Under the pieces are notes generated by a model, which saw only the letters and a program-made list of their open reading frames with translations, was not told the DNA's origin and ran no database searches. Source: JALRLA01 sp046047755 (GTDB lineage Bacteria > Bacteroidota > Bacteroidia > NS11-12g > UBA955). Taken from it: a stretch of 7,034 bases of DNA. Numbering within the stretch: the first letter of the stretch is position 1; every line of letters starts with the position of its first letter. Positions 6,800 through 7,034 of the stretch are shown piece by piece. The stretch covers positions 1 to 7,034 of the forward strand of contig JBJOHK010000142.1 in assembly GCA_046047755.1 (NCBI GenBank). Reading direction: 5' to 3'. Made by a program: the position numbers and the translations under genes.

Positions 6800-7034
6800 T
6801 TAGAATGTGCTGTGCACCAACATCATATCCTGAATGCGCTTCTCCGCATGGCGAATGGCCGCTTGCTGGTTATTGATGTTTAGGGCATCACTCATGTTCA
6901 TGATGTCCAAGATGGTGGTATAAATGTGCTCAGTTTGAGCCAAAGCACGCTCGCGCACATAACCCGTGTATTCGCTGTAAACGTTGATCAAACCACCGGC
7001 GTTGATAACAAAGTCAGGAGCATACACAATACCC
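6800..7034 (-). CDS. Leucine (Glu/Leu/Phe/Val) dehydrogenase, C-terminal fragment
   Basis: The last 77 complete codons of a gene entering from the right edge are visible. They begin GIVYAPDFVINAGGLINVY, the conserved coenzyme-domain motif of the amino-acid dehydrogenase family, followed by ERALAQTEHIYTTILDIM and a helical C terminus ending MMLVHSTF before TAA. The family deaminates an amino acid to its 2-oxo acid with NAD+. PDFVINAGGLINV is most like leucine dehydrogenase, which feeds branched-chain amino acid breakdown in Bacteroidota. Glutamate, valine or phenylalanine specificity cannot be excluded, because the substrate-binding N-terminal domain is outside the window. The GTG at 7027 is an internal valine codon, not a start. 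A strong terminator follows the gene, so it ends its transcription unit. Confidence 0.88.
   Translation of the reverse strand, partial: GIVYAPDFVINAGGLINVYSEYTGYVRERALAQTEHIYTTILDIMNMSDALNINNQQAAIRHAEKRIQDMMLVHSTF

Noticed and set aside
1..7034. Defence island, phage, transposon or CRISPR content
   Set aside because: Read on both strands, every sizeable stretch is taken up by core metabolic, repair or envelope genes; no repeats, integrase, transposase, toxin-antitoxin pair or repeat-spacer pattern is present.

Overview
The window looks like ordinary chromosome from a member of the Bacteroidota, probably an aerobic Flavobacteriales-like lineage. Three things point there: a secreted protein with a type IX secretion system (T9SS) C-terminal sorting domain, promoter-like elements of the phylum's TAnnTTTG type, and the general look of the RecJ and leucine-dehydrogenase-type proteins. 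Base composition is intermediate by eye. I see no rRNA, tRNA, CRISPR array, insertion sequence, phage gene or long repeat, and no gene-free stretch longer than about 100 bases.

Layout from left to right. Positions 1-2387 (minus strand) hold a three-gene operon for the proton-translocating NAD(P)+ transhydrogenase in its split form: pntAA (soluble NAD(H)-binding alpha-1), pntAB (small membrane alpha-2) and pntB (beta, cut by the left edge just after its membrane domain). Positions 2444-3478 (minus) encode a secreted protein of unknown function with a signal peptide and a T9SS type A sorting domain. A compact divergent intergenic region (3479-3560) carries two back-to-back promoter-like boxes and leads on the plus strand into recJ (3561-5264), a complete single-strand-specific 5'-3' exonuclease. 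RecJ converges with, and overlaps by 4 bases, a minus-strand gene (5261-6736) for a polytopic membrane protein that resembles GT-C fold glycosyltransferases. A clear intrinsic terminator (6744-6779) separates it from the 3' end of a Glu/Leu/Phe/Val dehydrogenase-family gene, most likely leucine dehydrogenase, which runs off the right edge.

The genes do not form one pathway. The transhydrogenase uses the proton-motive force to make NADPH from NADH. The leucine dehydrogenase links branched-chain amino acids to the NADH pool. RecJ serves DNA repair and recombination. The other two are a cell-envelope or secreted protein and a putative envelope glycosyltransferase. I found no convincing undescribed multi-gene system. 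The most interesting signals are regulatory: mirror-symmetric divergent promoter boxes, minus-strand genes whose start codons sit almost on a promoter box or terminator tract, and an unusually strong Shine-Dalgarno sequence inside the transhydrogenase operon.
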